A stretch of 64,000 nucleotides of DNA, from contig NZ_JANZYO010000002.1 of assembly GCF_025506335.1 (NCBI RefSeq), positions 110,221-174,220 on the forward strand, given 5' to 3'. The position numbers were made by a program, and so were the translations under genes. Shown piece by piece: positions 19,279 to 28,278 of the stretch. Numbering within the stretch: the stretch's first letter is position 1; every line of letters starts with the position of its first letter. The notes below the pieces were generated by a model. The model was not told the DNA's origin. It was given only the letters and a program-made list of their open reading frames with translations, and made no database searches. Source of the stretch: Mumia quercus (GTDB lineage Bacteria > Actinomycetota > Actinomycetes > Propionibacteriales > Nocardioidaceae).

Positions 19279-19919
19279 TCCGCGTTGCCCTCGTCGACGA
19301 CGACGCCCTCGTACGCGCCGGTCTGCGGCTGATCCTCGGCGGCGCCGACGACATCGCGGTGGTCACCGAGGCCGGTGACGGAGCCGCCGCGCTCGCCGCG
19401 CTGCGCGCGACGCCGGTCGACGTCGTCCTCATGGACATCCGGATGCCGCGCATGGACGGCCTCTCGGCGACCGCGGAGCTCCAGCGCACCCCCGCTCCCC
19501 CGTACGTCATCGTGCTGACGACGTTCGACGCCGACGACTACGTGCTGCGGGCGCTGCGGCACGGGGCGAGCGGGTTCCTCCTGAAGGACACCCCTCCCGA
19601 GATGCTGGTCGACGCCGTGCGCAAGGTCGCCGACGGCGAGCCGATGCTGTCGCCGAGCGTGACCGAGCAGCTGATCCGCCGCGTGCGCGACACCGGCGGC
19701 GGGGACGACGACGCCGAGGCACGGCTGAAGGTGCTGAGCGACCGCGAGCGTGAGGTTGCGGTGGCAGTGGGCCACGGGCTCTCGAACGCCGAGATCGCCG
19801 CCGACCTCCACATGAGCGTCGCGACCGTGAAGGCGCACGTCTCGCGGATCCTCACCAAGCTCGACGCCGCGAACCGCGTGCAGGTCGCGATCGCGGTCCA
19901 CGACGCCGGCCTGGTCTGA
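19275..19919 (+). CDS. Response regulator, NarL/LuxR type
   Basis: A 214-residue regulator. The receiver domain (about 1-120) has the acidic pair VDDD, the phospho-acceptor Asp54 in LMDIRMPRMDG, the Thr in LTTFD and the Lys in LLKDTPP. The C-terminal LuxR helix-turn-helix is LSDREREVAVAVGHGLSNAEIAADLHMSVATVKAHVSRILTKL. The start at ATG 19275 overlaps the kinase stop. It likely controls the divergent exporter and perhaps itself. Confidence 0.96.
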   Translation: MIRVALVDDDALVRAGLRLILGGADDIAVVTEAGDGAAALAALRATPVDVVLMDIRMPRMDGLSATAELQRTPAPPYVIVLTTFDADDYVLRALRHGASGFLLKDTPPEMLVDAVRKVADGEPMLSPSVTEQLIRRVRDTGGGDDDAEARLKVLSDREREVAVAVGHGLSNAEIAADLHMSVATVKAHVSRILTKLDAANRVQVAIAVHDAGLV

Positions 19920-19934
19920 GTCCGTCCCCCACTT

Positions 19935-20012
19935 TCCGTTGGGCCCACCGACGATGCCACGCCCCACCGCAAGGTTGCGGTGGGGCGTGAACGTTGCGTG
20001 GGGACCAACGGA
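19935..20012. terminator. Nested inverted repeats between convergent genes (bidirectional terminator)
   Basis: The outer arms TCCGTTGG (19935-19942) and CCAACGGA (20005-20012) enclose an inner perfect repeat, ACGCCCCACCGCAA (19959-19972) against TTGCGGTGGGGCGT (19975-19988). The outer arms extend imperfectly through CCAC/GTGG. The element fills the 116-base gap between the response regulator and the aldehyde dehydrogenase, so termination in both directions is the simplest role. Its nested shape is more elaborate than a usual terminator. Confidence 0.55.
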
Positions 20013-20035
20013 GAGGGCGCGGGGCGTCCCGGGGG

Positions 20036-21478
20036 TCAGGCCTCGATGTTGCTCATCACGTGCTTGACGCGCGTGTAGTCCTCGAGCCCGTACATCGAGA
20101 GGTCTTTGCCGTAGCCGGAGTGCTTGAACCCGCCGTGCGGCATCTCGGCGACCAGCGGGATGTGGGTGTTGATCCACACGCACCCGAAGTCGAGCCGGCG
20201 GGCCATCCGCATCGCACGGCCGTGGTCCTTCGTCCACACCGACGACGCGAGGCCGTACTGGACGCCGTTGGCCCAGCGCACCGCCTCGTCCTCGTCGGAG
20301 AACTGCTGCACGGTGATGACGGGGCCGAAGATCTCGTTCTGGATCGCGTCGTCGCTCTGCTTGAGGTCCGCGAGCACGGTCGGCTCGAAGTAGTAGCCGT
20401 TCGCCAGGTCGCCGCCCGGGCGCGAGCCACCTGCGGCCACCTTCGCGTGGTCCGGGAGACGGTCGACGAACCCCGACACCCGCGCGAGCTGGTCGGCGTT
20501 GTTGAGCGCCCCGTACATCGCGTCCTCGTCGTCCGGCAGACCGGTCTTGAGGCCCTTCGCCTGCTCGGCGATCGCGTCGACGAAGTCGCCGTACACCCGC
20601 GGCGAGGCCAGCACCCGCGTCGCAGCGGTGCAGTCCTGTCCGGCGTTGAAGTAGCCGGCCTCCGCGATGGCCGCAGACGCCGCCTCGATGTCGGCGTCGT
20701 CGAACACGACCACCGGCGCCTTGCCGCCCAGCTCGAGGTGGACCCGCTTGACGTCGTCGGCCGCCGAGCGGGCGACCTCCATGCCGGCGCGGACCGACCC
20801 GGTGATGGCGACCATCGCCGGCGTCGGGTGCGAGACGAGCGCGCGGCCGGTGTCACGGTCGCCGCAGACGACGTTGAGCACGCCCGGCGGCAGGATGTCG
20901 GCGGCGATCTCGGCGAGGAGCGCGGTGGACGCGGGCGTCGTGTCGCTCGGCTTGATCACGATCGTGTTGCCGGCCGCCAGCGCGGGGGCGACCTTCCAGA
21001 TGCCCATGAGCAGCGGGTAGTTCCACGGGGTCACCTGCGCGACGACACCGATCGGCTCGCGGCGGATCATCGAGGTGTGGCCGGCCATGTACTCCCCCGC
21101 CGCGCGGCCCTCGAGCACGCGTGCGGCGCCGGCGAAGAAGGTCAGCGCGTCGTCGACCATCGGCATCTCCTCGCTGACCGTGAGGCCGCGCGGCTTGCCG
21201 GTGTTCTTCACCTCCGCGTCGACGATGTCGTCGAGACGGTCGGCGATCGCCTGGTTGAGCTTGATCAGCGCGGCCTGGCGCTCACGCGGGGTCGTGTCGC
21301 GCCAGCCGTTGTCGAAGGCGTCCTGCGCCGCCTTCATCGCCACGTCGACGTCCGCCTCGCGCGACAGCGGCGCGGTCGCGTACGCCTGTCCGGTCGTCGG
21401 ATCGATCACGTCGTACGTGGCGCCGTCCTGCGACGGCGACTTCTTGCCGTTGACGAAGTTCGCGATGGTCTCGGTCAT
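20036..21478 (-). CDS. Aldehyde dehydrogenase, probable gamma-aminobutyraldehyde dehydrogenase
   Basis: A 480-residue NAD-dependent aldehyde dehydrogenase. The catalytic Cys283 lies in [10 protein letters not shown] and the general base Glu249 in LELGGKAP; the VTPWNYPL and GSVRAGMEV cofactor segments are intact. The closest family by pattern is the PatD/YdcW gamma-aminobutyraldehyde (and betaine-aldehyde-like) group that oxidises the product of putrescine transamination to GABA. The start at ATG 21478 ([13 protein letters not shown]) fits the family; a 17-residue extension runs into the promoter region. It is divergent from the aminotransferase gene and near potABCD, which supports the polyamine assignment. 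Confidence 0.94.
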   Translation of the reverse strand: MTETIANFVNGKKSPSQDGATYDVIDPTTGQAYATAPLSREADVDVAMKAAQDAFDNGWRDTTPRERQAALIKLNQAIADRLDDIVDAEVKNTGKPRGLTVSEEMPMVDDALTFFAGAARVLEGRAAGEYMAGHTSMIRREPIGVVAQVTPWNYPLLMGIWKVAPALAAGNTIVIKPSDTTPASTALLAEIAADILPPGVLNVVCGDRDTGRALVSHPTPAMVAITGSVRAGMEVARSAADDVKRVHLELGGKAPVVVFDDADIEAASAAIAEAGYFNAGQDCTAATRVLASPRVYGDFVDAIAEQAKGLKTGLPDDEDAMYGALNNADQLARVSGFVDRLPDHAKVAAGGSRPGGDLANGYYFEPTVLADLKQSDDAIQNEIFGPVITVQQFSDEDEAVRWANGVQYGLASSVWTKDHGRAMRMARRLDFGCVWINTHIPLVAEMPHGGFKHSGYGKDLSMYGLEDYTRVKHVMSNIEA

Positions 21479-21515
21479 GACCACAATCTGGCACAGACGC
21501 CGGAGCGTGACAATG

Positions 21516-21553
21516 GATTGAATAGCCAATCAGCGCCGACGCTGCGGATTTCG
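21516..21553. promoter_or_regulatory. Candidate operator between aldehyde dehydrogenase and aminotransferase genes
   Basis: The divergent region contains the inverted repeat GATTG(AATAGC)CAATC at 21516-21531. It also contains an 11-base element, CGAAATCCGCA read on the minus strand, at 21543-21553. The same 11 bases occur at 28214-28224 in front of the lrp-type gene. A common regulator is inferred, most simply the Lrp/AsnC protein encoded at 28279. Confidence 0.35.
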
Positions 21554-21620
21554 TATGTGTAACCCCTCTACACGACCGAAAACCTTTGCCTAGGAGCGAC
21601 TTTTGGGCGATACTCGGTCC

Positions 21621-22997
21621 ATGAGCGAATCGTGGGACGACGCGCACCTCCAGCGCGCCGCAAAGGACCACCTCTGGATGCACTTCACGCGCCACAGCAC
21701 GTACGACAGCTCGGACGTGCCGGTGATCGCGAAGGGGGAGGGTGCATATCTCTACGACACCGCGGGCAAGCGCTACCTCGACGGACTGGCGGGACTCTTC
21801 GTCGTCCAGGTCGGTCACGGCCGTGAGGAGCTCGCCGAGGCCGCAGCCAAGCAGGCCCGCGAGCTGGCGTTCATGCCGCTGTGGTCGTACGCGCACCCGC
21901 CGGCCGTGCAGCTGGCCGAGCGCGTCGCCTCGTACGCGCCCGGCGACCTCAACCGCGTCTTCTTCACCACCGGTGGCGGCGAGGCCGTGGAGTCCGCCTG
22001 GAAGCTGGCCAAGCAGTACTTCAAGCTGACCGGCAAGCCGACCAAGCACAAGGTCATCAGCCGCAACATCGCGTACCACGGCACCCCGCAGGGGGCGCTT
22101 TCGATCACCGGCATCCCGGACATGAAGGCGCCGTTCGAGCCGCTCGTGCCGAGCACCTTCCGCGTCCCGAACACCAACATCTACCGCGCGCCCGAGCACG
22201 GCGACGACCCCGAGGCCTTCGGCCGCTGGGCCGCCGACCGCATCGCCGAGGCGATCGAGTTCGAGGGCCCCGACACCGTCGCGGCCGTCTTCCTCGAGCC
22301 GGTGCAGAACGCTGGCGGCTGCTTCCCGCCGCCGCCCGGATACTTCCAGCGGGTCCGCGAGATCTGCGACGAGTACGACGTGCTGCTGGTCTCCGACGAG
22401 GTCATCTGCGCGTTCGGCCGTCTCGGTGAGATGTTCGGCGCGGTGCGCTACGGCTACCAGCCCGACATCATCACGTGCGCCAAGGGCCTCACCTCGGGCT
22501 ACTCCCCGCTCGGCGCGATGATCGCCTCGGACCGCCTGATGGAGCCGTTCCTCAAGGGTCACGAGTCGTTCCTGCACGGCTACACCTTCGGCGGGCACCC
22601 GGTCTCGACCGCCGTCGCGATGGCCAACCTCGATATCTTCGAGCGCGAGGGCATCAACGAGAACGTGCGCGCCAACGAGGACGGCTTCCGCTCGACGCTC
22701 GAGAAGCTGCTCGACCTCGACATCGTCGGCGACGTCCGCGGTGACGGGTACTTCTACGGCATCGAGCTCGTCAAGGACAAGGCGACCAAGGAGACGTTCA
22801 ACGAGGAGGAGTCCGAGCGGCTGCTCCGTGGCTTCCTCTCCAAGGCGCTGTACGACGCGGGCCTCTACTGCCGCGCCGACGACCGTGGCGACCCGGTCGT
22901 CCAGCTCGCTCCCCCGCTGATCTGCGACCAGGAGCACTTCGACGAGATGGAGAGCATCCTCCGCTCGGTGATCACCGAGGGCCAGAACCTGCTCTGA
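21621..22997 (+). CDS. Class III PLP aminotransferase, probable polyamine/omega-amino acid:pyruvate type
   Basis: A 458-residue fold-type I aminotransferase. The PLP Lys is about residue 288 in ITCAKGLTSGY, the Asp of SDEVICAFGR contacts the pyridine nitrogen, and TTGGGEAVESAWKLA is the phosphate-binding region. The pattern fits putrescine/taurine/beta-alanine:pyruvate aminotransferases; the neighbours make putrescine or a related diamine the best guess, with the aldehyde dehydrogenase taking the product. The ATG has GATACT six bases upstream and no Shine-Dalgarno site, suggesting a leaderless mRNA. A terminator hairpin follows. Confidence 0.94.
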   Translation: MSESWDDAHLQRAAKDHLWMHFTRHSTYDSSDVPVIAKGEGAYLYDTAGKRYLDGLAGLFVVQVGHGREELAEAAAKQARELAFMPLWSYAHPPAVQLAERVASYAPGDLNRVFFTTGGGEAVESAWKLAKQYFKLTGKPTKHKVISRNIAYHGTPQGALSITGIPDMKAPFEPLVPSTFRVPNTNIYRAPEHGDDPEAFGRWAADRIAEAIEFEGPDTVAAVFLEPVQNAGGCFPPPPGYFQRVREICDEYDVLLVSDEVICAFGRLGEMFGAVRYGYQPDIITCAKGLTSGYSPLGAMIASDRLMEPFLKGHESFLHGYTFGGHPVSTAVAMANLDIFEREGINENVRANEDGFRSTLEKLLDLDIVGDVRGDGYFYGIELVKDKATKETFNEEESERLLRGFLSKALYDAGLYCRADDRGDPVVQLAPPLICDQEHFDEMESILRSVITEGQNLL

Positions 22998-23014
22998 CCG
23001 TACGTCCCTCGAGA

Positions 23015-23050
23015 GCCGCCGTCCGCCGTACCCCGCGGGCGGCGGTTTCT
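23015..23050 (+). terminator. Terminator after the aminotransferase gene
   Basis: GCCGCCGTCCGC (23015-23026) pairs with GCGGGCGGCGGT (23035-23046) with two G-T wobbles and an 8-base loop, followed by the T-rich TTCT. It lies 17 bases after the stop. Confidence 0.6.
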
Positions 23051-23081
23051 CGTTCCCCGCGCCGTGCGGCCGTGGCGCGGG

Positions 23082-23831
23082 CTAGGAGGCTGCGCCTTCA
23101 CCGAGCTCGGCGACCAGCCATCCGTACGGCGTGGTCCTTTGCTTCCCGGTGCGCTCGACTGTCGGCGTCCAGGCTGCGCCCCAGGTCGTGGGATCGTCGT
23201 CGACGATCCCGCTGACAAGCTGGCCATCGGCGTCCTCGAGGAGGAGCCCCTGCAGGGAAGGTTGGATGACGGCAGCGCCCTTCGGCAGGCCAGCGTCGGC
23301 ATTCTCCTGCGTCCATGCGGGGTCGTCACCATGGGGAAGCCGGTCGACGACGTTCCCGGTGATCGCCACGCGGGTGCCCACCGGCGCAGCCTTCTCGAGA
23401 TCAGCGATCGACGTCACCGTCGCTGGAGCATCTGCGGGCTTGACCGGGATCTTGTCCTCGACGACCTCATATCCTCGGATGACGCGCACGAAGACCCGAC
23501 CGTCGTGGACAGCACTCTCCCCCGCGATCGCGTCGTCCACGTCGACCGCGAGGATGGCGAACGCTTGATGGTCTTCGTCGTCGTACGCGTCAACCCCCGC
23601 CGCCCAGGACGCCACTCGACCGGCTACGACGACCTCGCAAGCCGCTGACAGCTCGCGCGGACTGGCCACGGGCTGATAGTCGAAGCTCCTGAATCCCGCG
23701 CCGGTCAAGACAGCCTCATCAACGGCTGGCCGGACGGCTGTCGAATCCGCGACTGGTGGCGAGCCCGCACAACCCGTGATGGTCAGCACAAGGGCTCCGA
23801 CACCGCCGCCCCACTTGACCAAGTCATGCAT
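23082..23831 (-). CDS. Putative lipoprotein of unknown function with atypical codon use
   Basis: A 249-residue protein whose N-terminus (MHDLVKWGGGVGALVLTITGC) is a lipoprotein signal with lipobox TITGC. The rest is a soluble extracytoplasmic domain with alternating beta-like strands and a W-x-P-T-V-E-R-T segment near the end; I recognise no domain. The ATG at 23831 is preceded by AGGAG with a 6-base spacer. Codons such as CAT, TTG, CTT, TGT, GAT, ACA, AGG and TAT are common here but scarce in neighbouring genes, which suggests recent acquisition. It sits between the aminotransferase and potC without an obvious metabolic link. Confidence 0.76.
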   Translation of the reverse strand: MHDLVKWGGGVGALVLTITGCAGSPPVADSTAVRPAVDEAVLTGAGFRSFDYQPVASPRELSAACEVVVAGRVASWAAGVDAYDDEDHQAFAILAVDVDDAIAGESAVHDGRVFVRVIRGYEVVEDKIPVKPADAPATVTSIADLEKAAPVGTRVAITGNVVDRLPHGDDPAWTQENADAGLPKGAAVIQPSLQGLLLEDADGQLVSGIVDDDPTTWGAAWTPTVERTGKQRTTPYGWLVAELGEGAAS

Positions 23832-23912
23832 CAGACGCTCCTGTCCGAACCATGGATCCAATGTCTGGCGAGACGTGGTGCGGCCGCCAGCGTACCCGAG
23901 CGGAGCTGCACC

Positions 23913-23936
23913 GACCCGAGTGTGTGCAGTCGGGTC
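23913..23936. terminator. Weak hairpin after potC
   Basis: GACCCGA (23913-23919) pairs with TCGGGTC (23930-23936) around a 10-base loop, 60 bases beyond the potC stop and upstream of the lipoprotein gene. No T-run follows. It may terminate the pot operon or be incidental. Confidence 0.28.
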
Positions 23937-23996
23937 AGAGCGACTTCGCTCGGGTACCGCTGGAAGCGTCAGGATCGCGGACGGTACGGGCGTGGG

Positions 23997-24815
23997 TCAG
24001 GCGGCGATCTTCGCCTGCCGGCGCCGCGACACCTCATTGGCGAGCACGATCGCCACCGCGATGACGAACATCGCCGTGCCGATCACGTTGACCTGCATCG
24101 GGATACCGCGCTGGGCGACACCCCACACGTACATCGGGAACGTCACGGTCTGCCCGGCGTTGAGGTTCGTGATGATGAAGTCGTCGAACGACAGCGAGAA
24201 GCTCAGCAGCGCGGCGCCGAGGATGCCCGGGAAGACGAGCGGGAACGTCACGCGCCAGAACGTCTGGTTCTCCGTGGCGTAGAGGTCCATCGCCGCCTGC
24301 TCGAGGTTGTCGTCGAGCCCCGACAGCCGTGCGCGCACCGTGATGATGACGAACGACAGGCAGAACGTGACGTGGGCGATGAAGATCGTCCAGAACCCGA
24401 GCTTGCCGCCGAAGCCCGCCGACACGAACAGCGCCAGCATCGACGAGCCCAGGACGATCTCGGGCGCCGCCATCGGCAGGATGATCAGCGTGTTCAGCGG
24501 GCCGCGCCCGACGAAGCGGTGGCGCACCAGCGCGAACGCTGCGAGCGTCCCGAGGATCGTCGCGACGAGCGTGGCCAGCAGGCCGATCTCGACGCTGCGG
24601 ACGACCGACGCGCACATCCCGGCCGGCTCGCACGGGTTCAGCCAGTTGTCGAGCGTGAACCCGTCGAACCGGTAGACGTTGCGCGACGCCGGGTCGTTGA
24701 AGCTCATCAGCGCCACGATGCCGATCGGCACGAACATGTAGACCAGCACGAGGATGCCGAGCGCGAGGATCAGGTGCTCGCCGATCCAGCGTCCGAGCTT
24801 GTGGAGCGGGCTCAT
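23997..24815 (-). CDS. potC: Polyamine-type ABC transporter permease
   Basis: A 272-residue inner-membrane permease with about six helices, of the PotC type. The EAA loop (LEQAAMDLYATENQTFWRVTFPLVFPGI), which docks with the ATPase, is intact. A periplasmic segment near residues 55-68 has two Cys (NPCEPAGMC). It is the last gene of potD-potA-potB-potC, and its ATG overlaps the potB stop as ATGA. The nearby catabolic genes support putrescine/spermidine uptake. Confidence 0.93.
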   Translation of the reverse strand: MSPLHKLGRWIGEHLILALGILVLVYMFVPIGIVALMSFNDPASRNVYRFDGFTLDNWLNPCEPAGMCASVVRSVEIGLLATLVATILGTLAAFALVRHRFVGRGPLNTLIILPMAAPEIVLGSSMLALFVSAGFGGKLGFWTIFIAHVTFCLSFVIITVRARLSGLDDNLEQAAMDLYATENQTFWRVTFPLVFPGILGAALLSFSLSFDDFIITNLNAGQTVTFPMYVWGVAQRGIPMQVNVIGTAMFVIAVAIVLANEVSRRRQAKIAA

Positions 24816-25750
24816 ACGAGGTCCTCCGTCCCTGCACGTCGGATGTAGAGCACGACGCCGATCGTGATGACGATCATCAGCGTCATGGACAGCGCACCGG
24901 CTGCGGCGTAGTCACCCTGGTTGGTGAAGAGGTTCTGGATGACGTTGCCGATCATGCGCTGGTTGGGGCTGCCGAGGAGCTCGGAGTTGATGTAGTCGCC
25001 GGCGGCCGGGATGAACGTCAGCAGCGTCCCCGCGACCACGCCGGGCATCGACAGCGGGAGCGTCACCCGCAGGAACGCACGGCGCGGCGACGCGTACAGG
25101 TCTCCGGCAGCCTCGATCAGGCGGTAGTCGATCTTGTCGAGGCTCGCGAACAGCGGCAGCACCATGAACGGCAGGAAGTTGTACGTCAGACCCGCGACCA
25201 CCGCGAACGGGGTCGCGAGCAGCCTGCCTTCCTCGCCGAGGATGCCGACGAACTGCAGCGAGTTCACGATCCAGCCGTCGTCGGCGAGGATCAGCTTCCA
25301 CGACAGCGTGCGCACGAGGAAGCTGGTGAAGAACGGGGCGATCACCAAGATGAGCATCAGGTTCTTCCAGCGGCCCGCCTTGAACACGATCGCGTACGCC
25401 AGGACGTACCCGAGGACCAGGCACGCCACGGTCGCGAGCGCGGCGTACCAGAACGACCGCAGCAGCGGCCGCCAGTACGCCTGGATCACGTCCACGTAGT
25501 TCGCGACGTGCCAGGTCATGTCGTACCCGGTGAGGCTCGAGCCCTCCGGGTCGTACAGGCTCATCGCGATCAGCGAGTAGAACGGGACGAGGAAGAAGAG
25601 GCCCAGCCACAGCGCGCCGGGCAGCATCAGCCAGTAGCCCGTCAGCCGTCCCCGGCCGCGCACGCGCACCGGTGGCGTCGGGTCGGTGCCCGAGGGCCCG
25701 AGGCCCACGGCATCCGGCTCGACGACCGCCTCCTGGGGCTGGTGGGTCAT
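24812..25750 (-). CDS. potB: Polyamine-type ABC transporter permease
   Basis: A 312-residue permease of the PotB type. A 37-residue polar N-terminus precedes the first helix (YWLMLPGALWLGLFFLVPF). The EAA motif is LIEAAGDLYASPRRAFLRVTLPLSMPGV, and the SELLGSPNQRMIGNVIQN segment is typical of spermidine/putrescine permeases. The start at ATG 25750 overlaps the potA stop as TGATG; a longer in-frame extension lies inside potA. Confidence 0.93.
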   Translation of the reverse strand: MTHQPQEAVVEPDAVGLGPSGTDPTPPVRVRGRGRLTGYWLMLPGALWLGLFFLVPFYSLIAMSLYDPEGSSLTGYDMTWHVANYVDVIQAYWRPLLRSFWYAALATVACLVLGYVLAYAIVFKAGRWKNLMLILVIAPFFTSFLVRTLSWKLILADDGWIVNSLQFVGILGEEGRLLATPFAVVAGLTYNFLPFMVLPLFASLDKIDYRLIEAAGDLYASPRRAFLRVTLPLSMPGVVAGTLLTFIPAAGDYINSELLGSPNQRMIGNVIQNLFTNQGDYAAAGALSMTLMIVITIGVVLYIRRAGTEDLV

Positions 25751-26916
25751 CAGTCGTCCCCGTCCTCGACACCCGCGCTCGCGTCCTGGCTCGCGTCGAG
25801 GAGGAACGCGTACTCGGGACGCCACGAGAGATCGACGGGGGTGCCGACCGCGAAGATCGGACGCCGGCCGGTGTTCTGCTCGAACACCATCAGCTCCTGG
25901 CCCCAGGGCATCCGGACGAGGTACTGGGTGCTGACGCCGACGAAGCTCACGTCGGAGACCACGCCACCCTCGAAACGGTTGCCGGGGGCGTCGATCTCGC
26001 CTCCCACCTCGGCGATCATGACCTTCTCGGGACGGATGCCCACCCAGCCGCGGGTGCCGTCGGCGTGGGACCGGTCGCTCGGGATCGAGACGGTGGTGCC
26101 CTGGATCGACACCTTCACGACGTCGCCGTCGGGGCCGAGGATGTCACCCGCGAGCAGGTTGGACTGGCCGAGGAAGTTGGCGACGAAGGTCGACTCCGGG
26201 TTGTCGTACAGCGCCTCCGGCGCGCCCATCTGCTCGATCACGCCCGCGTTCATGACCGCGACCGTGTCGGCCATGGTCATGGCCTCCTCCTGGTCGTGGG
26301 TCACGTGGACGAAGGTCAGCCCGACCTCGGTCTGGATGCGCTTGAGCTCGATCTGCATCCCGCGGCGCAGCTTGAGGTCGAGCGCACCGAGCGGCTCGTC
26401 GAGGAGGAGCACCTCAGGGTTGTTGATGAGGGCACGGGCGAGCGCGACGCGCTGCTGCTGACCACCGGAGAGCTGGAACGGCTTCTTGGCGCCCTGCTCG
26501 CCGAGCTCCACGAGCTCGAGCATCTCCGCGACCTTGGCCTTCGTGTCCTTCACGCCGCGGCGCTTGAGACCGAACGCGACGTTCTCGGCGATGCTGAGGT
26601 GCGGGAAGAGGGCGTAGTTCTGGAAGACCGTGTTGACGGGCCGCTTGTACGGCTTGTCGTACGTGATCTCGCGGTCGCCGAGGGCGATCGTGCCCGAGGT
26701 CGGGACGTCGAGGCCGGCGACCATCCGCAGCGTGGTCGTCTTGCCGCAGCCCGACGGACCGAGCAGCGCGAAGAACGACCCCTCGGGGACGACGAGGTCC
26801 AGCGACTTCACCGCCGTGAACGTTCCGTACGACTTGGTGACCGCCGTCAGGCGGAGGTCGCGGCCAGAGCCCGACCGTCCCTGGGCGGTCTCGTGGTCGT
26901 CAGCCACCAGTGACAT
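25750..26916 (-). CDS. potA: Polyamine-type ABC transporter ATPase
   Basis: A 388-residue ATPase. Walker A is GPSGCGKTT, the Q-loop VFQNYALFPH, the signature LSGGQQQRVALARAL and Walker B VLLLDEPLGALD, with the switch His in HVTHDQEEAM. A C-terminal TOBE-like domain (about 260-375) follows, as in PotA. The ATG at 26916 has AAGGAG nine bases upstream. It overlaps the end of potD by 17 bases, so expression of ATPase and binding protein is coupled. Confidence 0.95.
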   Translation of the reverse strand: MSLVADDHETAQGRSGSGRDLRLTAVTKSYGTFTAVKSLDLVVPEGSFFALLGPSGCGKTTTLRMVAGLDVPTSGTIALGDREITYDKPYKRPVNTVFQNYALFPHLSIAENVAFGLKRRGVKDTKAKVAEMLELVELGEQGAKKPFQLSGGQQQRVALARALINNPEVLLLDEPLGALDLKLRRGMQIELKRIQTEVGLTFVHVTHDQEEAMTMADTVAVMNAGVIEQMGAPEALYDNPESTFVANFLGQSNLLAGDILGPDGDVVKVSIQGTTVSIPSDRSHADGTRGWVGIRPEKVMIAEVGGEIDAPGNRFEGGVVSDVSFVGVSTQYLVRMPWGQELMVFEQNTGRRPIFAVGTPVDLSWRPEYAFLLDASQDASAGVEDGDD

Positions 26917-28060
26917 CGGCAAAGTCTCCTTCGTACTCGCGCATCTGGAACTCCTCGAGGGCCATGAACGAGTGGGTCTTGGCGAGGGTCTCGTCGTCGG
27001 GGAAGATCAGCGGGTCCGCGGCCAGCTCGGGGTCGATCTTCTCCATCTCGGCCTGGGCACCCACGACGGGGCAGATGTAGTTGACGTACGCCGCGAGCTT
27101 CGCCGCGACGTCCGGGCGGTAGTAGTAGTCGACCCACTTCTCGGCGTTCGCCACGTGCGCCGCCTGGTTGGGGATCAGCATGTTGTCGGCCCAGATCATG
27201 AGCCCCTCCTCGGGGACCACGAACTCGATGTTGGGGTCGCCGGCCGCCAGCACGTCACCCGACCAGGCCTCGCACGCCACGATGTTGCCGGCGGCGAGGT
27301 CCTGGACGTACTCGTTGCCGGTGAACGCGCGGATCTGGCCGTCGTTGGCGGCCCGCCGCAGGTCCTCGAGGGCGACGCCCCACTGCTCAGAGGTGAAGTC
27401 GGCGGGGTCGGCGCCGTTCTTCAGCAGCATGAAGCCCATCGTGTCGCGCATCTCGGTGAGCATCGTGACGCGGCCCTTGAGGTCGGCGCGCGTGAGGAGC
27501 TCGGCGTACGAGCGGACCTCGCCGACCTTGGACTTGTTGTACGCGATGCCGGTCAGGCCGGCCTGCCACGGCGCGGAGTACCCGCGGTCGGGGTCCCAGG
27601 CGAGGTCGCGCAGCGACGAGATGAGGTTATTGTGGAGGTTCGGGACCTTGGCGGGGTCCATCGGCTGGATCCAGCCCATCTGGATCATCCGCGCCGCCGC
27701 CCAGTCGGTGAGCATGAACATGTCGCGGTTGACGGGCTCGCAGGCGCCGAGCTGGTTGACGACCTTCGCGAAGAACTCGTTGTTGTCGTTGACGTCGGCC
27801 GTGTAGGAGACGGAGATCCCGTACTCCTTCTGGAACTGGTCGATCGTCGTGACGTAGCCGTCGTCGGGCTGATCGATGTACTCCGGCCAGTTCGAGACGA
27901 TCAGGCGTCCGTCGTTGCTGCGGTCGGTCGCCGCGCAGTCCGCAGGGTCCTGGCGTCGGTCGGGGGTCCCGAAGAACGGGAGCACCGCCGCGCTGCCGGC
28001 CACGAACGCCGCACCTCCCGCGCCCCGCAGGAGGGTCCGGCGACTTACCTGTCTCACCAC
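26900..28060 (-). CDS. potD: Polyamine-type ABC transporter substrate-binding protein, Tat-exported
   Basis: A 386-residue periplasmic-type binding protein of the PotD/PotF class. The N-terminus SRRTLLRGAGGAAFVAGSAAV is a twin-arginine signal, so it is exported folded. The mature part has NWPEYID, QFQKEYGISVSYTADVNDNNEFFAKV, the DMFMLTDW hinge and GYSAPWQAGLTGIAYNKS, all usual for spermidine/putrescine binders. The start is one of two adjacent GTG codons at 28060 or 28057. It is the first gene of the operon, divergent from the Lrp-type regulator. Confidence 0.94.
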   Translation of the reverse strand: MVRQVSRRTLLRGAGGAAFVAGSAAVLPFFGTPDRRQDPADCAATDRSNDGRLIVSNWPEYIDQPDDGYVTTIDQFQKEYGISVSYTADVNDNNEFFAKVVNQLGACEPVNRDMFMLTDWAAARMIQMGWIQPMDPAKVPNLHNNLISSLRDLAWDPDRGYSAPWQAGLTGIAYNKSKVGEVRSYAELLTRADLKGRVTMLTEMRDTMGFMLLKNGADPADFTSEQWGVALEDLRRAANDGQIRAFTGNEYVQDLAAGNIVACEAWSGDVLAAGDPNIEFVVPEEGLMIWADNMLIPNQAAHVANAEKWVDYYYRPDVAAKLAAYVNYICPVVGAQAEMEKIDPELAADPLIFPDDETLAKTHSFMALEEFQMREYEGDFADVTGG

Positions 28061-28157
28061 TGGCTACCCACTCCCTCTCACGCGCCGGCCATGGCGCCGT
28101 CTGCCGATCGGCCTGGCGGGAATCCTCACACGGCTGGCGGTCTTCAGACAAGCGATT

Positions 28158-28236
28158 CCGCAACTTGTTTACCGTGCCGCAACGAAATCACCGCGTGACA
28201 GTGCGCACGTGCCCGAAATCCGCAACATATGTGCGG
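28158..28236. promoter_or_regulatory. Candidate operator region between potD and the Lrp-type gene
   Basis: The 218-base divergent region holds three copies of CCGCAAC (28158-28164, 28177-28183, 28220-28226). It also holds the palindrome ACATATGT (28225-28232), flanked by CCGC and GCGG. CGAAATCCGCA at 28214-28224 recurs at 21543-21553 in the aldehyde dehydrogenase/aminotransferase promoter, and CGAAATCACCGC at 28183-28194 is a near copy. This is what is expected of a multi-site Lrp/AsnC operator. Confidence 0.4.
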
Positions 28237-28278
28237 GTTGCCGCGCCTCGGGACCCGTCGCTCGGGCAGGATGAGCGC

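Noticed and set aside
26917-26922. TTG at 26922 as the potA start
   Set aside because: The AAGGAG site is only 3 bases from it but 9 bases from ATG 26916, so the ATG is preferred.
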